From: Mycolicibacterium sp. CR10
Lineage (GTDB): Bacteria; Actinomycetota; Actinomycetes; Mycobacteriales; Mycobacteriaceae
DNA length: 64,000 bases
NCBI RefSeq assembly: GCF_005222675.1
Contig: NZ_STGE01000068.1
Coordinates: forward strand, 248,001 to 312,000
Reading direction: 5' to 3'
Part shown: in pieces, positions 60,250-64,000 of the stretch
How positions within the stretch are numbered: the first letter of the stretch is position 1
How the letters are laid out: each line of letters starts with the position of its first letter
Position numbers and translations under genes: made by a program
The notes under the pieces: generated by a model
Database searches by the model: none
What the model saw: the letters and a program-made list of their open reading frames with translations, nothing else
Told to the model about the DNA's origin: nothing

Positions 60250-61071
60250 GTGTCGCTCTCGTCTGCCATCGTCGTCGAGACCACCCCGCTGAGCGGCCGC
60301 TTGCAGCGGGTCGTGCTCCGGCTCGACGATCCTGGCGCACTCGACGTCACACTCGCTGCTGACTCCGCGGTCGGCATCTACTTCCCCAGTGGCGGCGGCG
60401 ATGACCTTAGCGCCGGAGAGGGGCGCAACTACTCCGTTCGGCACCACGACCGCGATCACATCACCCTGGACTTCGTCTTGCACACCCACGGACCCGGCAC
60501 GACATGGGCGTCGACCACGCGACCGGGTGACCGTGTGGGTCTGGACCACTCCCGGTCGTGGTACCAACCGGAGCCGACAACCCAGTGGCAGCTACTCGTC
60601 AGCGACCTGTCCGGAATGCCCGCCGCGGCGCGCATCATCGAGGAACTGCCGGTGGACGCCAGCGCGATGCTCTTGATCGAGGTTGCCGCCGCCGACGACC
60701 TCGACTATCTGCAAGCGCATGACGGCGTCACCATCGTTTCCAGCGTTGGTACCGGAAATGGCTGCTGCCCAAGCATATTGGCGCAGATGGTTCGCGACCT
60801 GACGCTCCCCGGCGGACGCGGCTACTGCTGGTTCGCCGGAGAAGCCGTCGAATCCCGCGCAGTGCGCAAACACCTTCGAAGTCTCGGGTGGACCATCGAC
60901 CAGTACGACATCACCGGATACTGGCGCGCCGAGTCGGAAGCGTGGGACGCAAGGTTCTCGGAGGTCCAGGACGAGGTCCTGCCCCTCTATGAGCGTGCCC
61001 TGGCCGCAGGCAAGGGTGACAAGGTGGCGTTCGAGGAGTTCGACGAGGCGTGCGAACGGATCGGTCTGTGA
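60250..61071 (+). CDS. Siderophore-interacting protein (ViuB/SIP type)
   Basis: 273 residues. FAD-binding barrel with the signature RNYSVRHHD (for RxYTxR), then HGPGTTWASTTRPGDRVGLDHSRSWY, and an NAD-binding part with LLVSDLSGMPAAARIIEEL. The C-terminus has WFAGEAVESRAVRKHLRS and ITGYWRAESEAWD. It would release iron by reducing ferric siderophores in the cytosol. GTG 60250 follows the iron box by 4 bp, supporting iron control. Confidence 0.92.
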   Translation: MSLSSAIVVETTPLSGRLQRVVLRLDDPGALDVTLAADSAVGIYFPSGGGDDLSAGEGRNYSVRHHDRDHITLDFVLHTHGPGTTWASTTRPGDRVGLDHSRSWYQPEPTTQWQLLVSDLSGMPAAARIIEELPVDASAMLLIEVAAADDLDYLQAHDGVTIVSSVGTGNGCCPSILAQMVRDLTLPGGRGYCWFAGEAVESRAVRKHLRSLGWTIDQYDITGYWRAESEAWDARFSEVQDEVLPLYERALAAGKGDKVAFEEFDEACERIGL

Positions 61072-61090
61072 CCGAGGTGACCGCCCATGC

Positions 61091-61906
61091 CTACTCGTAG
61101 TTGATGATCGAGCGGAAATCCGTTGCCGAGAAGTCGATCTGGGCCGCAGCGTTGGCGACGGCGGTGGTCATCGCCGAACCGAACGGCCCGACGCTGTCGA
61201 ACAGCGTCGCCGTCCCGACCGCGATGCCGTCGGCGGCTTGGTGGGAGTCGGCCTGAATCCCGATCCACTCGTCGACCGGGGATCGGGCCAGTGCGACCGT
61301 CAGGTCGCCGTTGATGTATCCCACACCGGCGCTGCCCAGATTGGTGACGAGACTGGTTGCCTCCGCCACCATCACCGCCCGGGAGAACGGCGAGTTGGCT
61401 TCACCGGCAACCACTCTGATGCCATCGTTATAGAAGCACTTCCGCGAGCCGTTCTGATGCGCCGCGGGGGAACGCGTCCATCCGGCGTCGTCGCTGCGCA
61501 CGTACGGCATCAGGGTGCCGTCGGTCGGCGGCGGGTCCGGAAATGTCGCCGCCGATGTCCACAACTCCCCCGGCGGCGCAGTCGACGGCCGATACTGCAC
61601 GAGCGTCGCCCGCGCGGTGACATGTCCGTTCTGGATGACGTCACATTCGGCGCTGCGGACCCTGCGACCCTCGCGCACCACCCTGATGTCCAGCGTCGTG
61701 AGGACGTTGCGTGCCGCTCGGAACAGATTCACCGTCAACCGTGTCGGACGGAATTCGGTTGACCCGCAATCGTTCTCGAGCCCGCGAGCGGCGAGCCCGA
61801 CGATCGCCGGGCCGTTGAGATGGTCGTCGCCCCAGTGGCTCTGCGCGAACCGGGTCGGCATGAAGCCGCCATCGACCGCCGTGAAGTGCGCCGGTTCCTC
61901 TGACAC
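61091..61906 (-). CDS. Acyl-CoA thioesterase-like (hot-dog) protein
   Basis: 271 residues of a double hot-dog fold: HFTAVDGGFMPTRFAQSHWGDDHLNGPAIVGLAARGLEN, FRPTRLTVNLFRAARNVLTTLDIRVVREGRRVRSAECDVIQNGHVTARATLVQYRP, and YINGDLTVALARSPVDEWIGIQADSHQAADGIAVGTATLFDSVGPFG. The GTG start at 61906 abuts the SDR stop, so the two are one operon. The substrate is probably an acyl-CoA. Confidence 0.85.
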   Translation of the reverse strand: MSEEPAHFTAVDGGFMPTRFAQSHWGDDHLNGPAIVGLAARGLENDCGSTEFRPTRLTVNLFRAARNVLTTLDIRVVREGRRVRSAECDVIQNGHVTARATLVQYRPSTAPPGELWTSAATFPDPPPTDGTLMPYVRSDDAGWTRSPAAHQNGSRKCFYNDGIRVVAGEANSPFSRAVMVAEATSLVTNLGSAGVGYINGDLTVALARSPVDEWIGIQADSHQAADGIAVGTATLFDSVGPFGSAMTTAVANAAAQIDFSATDFRSIINYE

Positions 61907-62608
61907 TCAGGTGTTCCTGCCGCCGTTGACCCCGAGAATCTGCCCGGTGATGTAGCCGGCCTCCTCCGAGGCCAGGAAGGCGCAGGCCGCCGCGATGTCC
62001 TCCGGCCTGCCGATCCGGCGCACCGGTGTCGCGTCGATCGACGCCTGCACATCGCCGAGCAGGCCGCGGGCCTCGGCACCACGCAGCATCGGTGTGTCGA
62101 TGAAGCCCGGGGGCACGGCGTTGACGGTGATGCCTGCCGGTCCGTACTCGAGCGCCAGCGACTTCGTCAGCCCGTTGACCGCCGATTTGGCCGCCACGTA
62201 GTGCGCCATGTACGGAACCCCGGAGTGGGTACTCGACGACGAGATGTTGACGATGCGTCCCCAACCCGCCTCGATCATGTCGGGTAGCGCGGCCTGGATG
62301 CAGTGGAAAACTCCGTTGAGGTTCACGTCGACCACCCGCTGCCACTCGGCAAAGCCGATGTCGGTGAATCGCTTGAACCCGTCCAACCCCGCCGCGTTCA
62401 CCAGGATGGCGACGGGACCCAACTGGTCGCGGATCGCGGTCAGGGCGGCGTCCACCTGTTCGCGATCGGTGACATCGGCGACGTGGGCGAAGTCCTCGTC
62501 GGAGGCATTGAGGTCGATCGTCGCCACGTGGTGGCCGTCTGCACGCAGACGCTCCGTCACCGCGCGACCGATGCCCGAGCCGCCGCCCGTCACTACCGCA
62601 GTCTTCAT
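61907..62608 (-). CDS. Short-chain dehydrogenase/reductase (SDR)
   Basis: 233 residues. Cofactor loop TGGGSGIGRAV, NAAG, catalytic Ser in ISSSSTHSG and YxxxK in HYVAAKSAVNG; closes with GYITGQILGVNGGRN. The usual family function is 3-hydroxyacyl or alcohol oxidation with NAD(P). ATG 62608 overlaps the TetR gene stop by 4 bp (ATGA) and has AAAGGA at about 8 nt. Confidence 0.93.
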   Translation of the reverse strand: MKTAVVTGGGSGIGRAVTERLRADGHHVATIDLNASDEDFAHVADVTDREQVDAALTAIRDQLGPVAILVNAAGLDGFKRFTDIGFAEWQRVVDVNLNGVFHCIQAALPDMIEAGWGRIVNISSSSTHSGVPYMAHYVAAKSAVNGLTKSLALEYGPAGITVNAVPPGFIDTPMLRGAEARGLLGDVQASIDATPVRRIGRPEDIAAACAFLASEEAGYITGQILGVNGGRNT

Positions 62609-63201
62609 GGCGATTTCCTTTCGTCGCGCCGAGGCGCACGGAGTCCCAGCGTTCGTCGTCCCGCGTCGATCAGGCACGCCCGGAGGTCGTCATCGTCCAG
62701 CCCGACCGACAGCGGCCCGGCCGCCGCGGCCATCCCGGCAAATACCATCGCCGCCTTGACCTTGCCTGCGGGACCGGGATCCACGTCGGCCAACAGCGCG
62801 AATTGCCGTGCGATCAGCTGTGTCCAATCGGCGCGCTCTTCCAGAGCGGCGGCCACGCTGGGATCGGCCGCGAGCACCCCCACCAGGCTGCGGTTGCGTA
62901 CCGCCAGCGCCGCATAACCGGTCAGCATCTGGTCTGCCCTGGCATGGGCGGAGCGCTTGGCCTGCGCGGTGTCGACCACCACCCGCAACTCGTCGAGAAG
63001 TGGCTCGAGCACGGCGAGCAGAAGCTGCTCGCGAGTCCGAAAGTGGTGATAAATCGCGGCTTTGGTGAAGCCGATATCGTCGGCGATCATCTGTAGCGAA
63101 GTGCCCGCGAAGCTGTGCCGGGTGAAGAGATCGATCGCCACCCCGATCAGGCGCTCCCGGGTGTCCGTGCTGGGTCGACCGAGAACCACAGAGGCATCCA
63201 C
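62605..63201 (-). CDS. TetR-family regulator
   Basis: 198 residues. HTH in RERLIGVAIDLFTRHSFAGTSLQMIADDIGFTKAAIYHHFRTREQLLLAVL; a helical ligand domain follows. It heads the TetR-SDR-thioesterase operon and has a double palindrome upstream, so it probably represses its own operon and responds to an acyl-CoA or similar ligand (inference). GTG start 63201. Confidence 0.93.
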   Translation of the reverse strand: MDASVVLGRPSTDTRERLIGVAIDLFTRHSFAGTSLQMIADDIGFTKAAIYHHFRTREQLLLAVLEPLLDELRVVVDTAQAKRSAHARADQMLTGYAALAVRNRSLVGVLAADPSVAAALEERADWTQLIARQFALLADVDPGPAGKVKAAMVFAGMAAAAGPLSVGLDDDDLRACLIDAGRRTLGLRAPRRDERKSP

Positions 63202-63223
63202 GGCCGTCTCCCGTCGCCGTTTC

Positions 63224-63262
63224 CTTTACGATCGTAAAGTACTTTACTGGCCGATCGTAAAG
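63224..63262. promoter_or_regulatory. Double operator for the TetR operon
   Basis: CTTTACGATCGTAAAG (63224-63239) is a perfect 16-bp palindrome. A second site, CTTTAC (63242-63247) to GATCGTAAAG (63253-63262), repeats the right half. Both lie 23-61 bp upstream of the TetR start. Confidence 0.75.
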
Positions 63263-63321
63263 CAAATGGCGAGGGGGCCCTCAGTGCAGGGGGATGCCCG
63301 ATTTCCCCGATTTCGCCGACG

Positions 63322-64000
63322 TCACGGTGCCGCGTTATCCGTTGTCAAACCGCGGCCTGCTGCGGCGGCGGCACTCGGCGGAGTGTCTCCTGCGGTGCCC
63401 TCAACAATCTGAGCTTCGTAGAGCCTCTTGTACAGGCCACCGCGCGCCAGCAGTTCATGGTGGGTGCCTTCTTCGGCAACGCGTCCGCCGTCGAGGACGA
63501 TGATGCGGTCCGCCACGGCCGCAATGAAATCCATGTCGTGACTGATGACCATGCAGGTCCTGTCGCGAGCGTACTCACGGATGACGTGCGAGATTCGTAC
63601 CCGCTGGTCTCCGTCCAGATTCTCGGTCGGCTCGTCCAGAAGCAACACCTCGGGCTTGCGCAGCAGGCAACGCGCCAAGGCGATCAGTCGCTTCTGGCCG
63701 CCCGAGGGCACCTGAACATCCACCACTGTGTCGTAGCCGTTTTCGATCTTGGCCGGGTCGACGATCACAGAGTGGATATGTGCAAGCTCGCAGGCTTCCT
63801 CGACCTCGGCATCGGATGCATCCTGTTTCGCCAGACGGACGTTCTCGCGGATGGAATCCTTCAGGAAGAACGGGAACTGCGAGAGCTTGGAGACCTGAGC
63901 GCGCAGCGTGTCGAACGAGAGATCCTTCGTGTCGTGGCCATCGAGTTCGATCCGTCCGCGTTCCGGATCGAGGAAGCGGAGCAGAAGGTTGAAGATCGTC
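63322..64000 (-). CDS. ABC exporter ATPase, C-terminal part (start outside window)
   Basis: About 225 residues of the nucleotide-binding domain are in the window; the frame continues past the right edge. Seen: TIFNLLLRFLDPERGRIELDGHD, Q-loop SQFPFFLKDSIRENV, a signature VPSGGQKRLIALAR (Pro instead of Leu in LSGGQ), Walker B VLLLDEPTENLDGDQ, and the H-switch VISHDMDF. The tail (about 35 residues) is Ala-rich. Typical of a fused exporter (membrane domain plus ATPase). Substrate unknown. Confidence 0.9.
   Translation of the reverse strand, partial: TIFNLLLRFLDPERGRIELDGHDTKDLSFDTLRAQVSKLSQFPFFLKDSIRENVRLAKQDASDAEVEEACELAHIHSVIVDPAKIENGYDTVVDVQVPSGGQKRLIALARCLLRKPEVLLLDEPTENLDGDQRVRISHVIREYARDRTCMVISHDMDFIAAVADRIIVLDGGRVAEEGTHHELLARGGLYKRLYEAQIVEGTAGDTPPSAAAAAGRGLTTDNAAP

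Noticed and set aside
1..64000. tRNA and rRNA genes
   Set aside because: Looked for GGTTCGAATCC-type T-arms and rRNA blocks; none convincing was seen, though short elements could be missed by eye.

Overview
The window looks like the chromosome of a fast-growing mycobacterium (Mycolicibacterium type). It is GC-rich, and it carries mycobacterial marker genes: furA-katG, an antigen 85 mycolyltransferase, a WhiB4-like regulator, a WS/DGAT acyltransferase, fatty-acyl-AMP ligase and FadD enzymes, several F420/flavin luciferase-like oxidoreductases, a RipD-like cell-wall protein, the large isocitrate lyase, and many probable leaderless promoters (a TAnnnT hexamer 5-8 nt before an ATG or GTG).

Layout. 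0-5.5 kb: 3' part-missing katG behind furA, a Dabb protein, truncated haemoglobin, a glutamine amidotransferase next to a membrane protein, and a divergent MenC-like protein with no lysine at all. 5.5-12 kb: isocitrate lyase, then a uracil-catabolism (URC) operon (GTP-cyclohydrolase-II-like, URC4 family, uracil phosphoribosyltransferase) with a TenA gene upstream. 12-20 kb: redox proteins (DUF899, Tpx), a catalytically dead NlpC/P60 protein, an FAAL, secreted proteins and an alpha/beta hydrolase. 20-30 kb: an F420 oxidoreductase, an internally deleted acyl-CoA ligase, small membrane proteins, an APH-like kinase divergent from NDH-2, antigen 85 and an S4 protein. 30-38.5 kb: an ArsR-VOC pair, a GH13 enzyme coupled to a flavin oxidoreductase, an FKBP lipoprotein, an SGNH hydrolase, DinB, and a virginiamycin-B-lyase-like propeller.

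35.5-43 kb is the most unusual part. It is gene-poor and holds gene remnants, a VapBC pair and, at 39875-39902, a near-perfect actinobacterial dif site (XerC/XerD chromosome-dimer resolution site), so this window probably spans the replication terminus. Within about 520 bp of dif lie two copies of a GTCACAGTGAC palindrome. Upstream of a PLP decarboxylase (42050-42178) lie four copies of CACTCTC-N5-GTTCTGGA that look like a dedicated regulatory array.

43-64 kb: WS/DGAT, a stand-alone Fic protein with its own large operator, an atypical pyruvate kinase without the C-terminal domain, an overlapping pair of degenerate cyclase and MscS-CNBD channel, AqpZ, a repeat-containing secreted protein, an NTF2-PHP pair, an ankyrin protein divergent from an iron-box-controlled siderophore-interacting protein, a TetR-SDR-thioesterase operon with a double palindromic operator, and the 3' end of an ABC exporter ATPase gene. 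No tRNA, rRNA, CRISPR array, transposase or prophage was seen. Function calls are based on motif recognition by eye; no database search was run.
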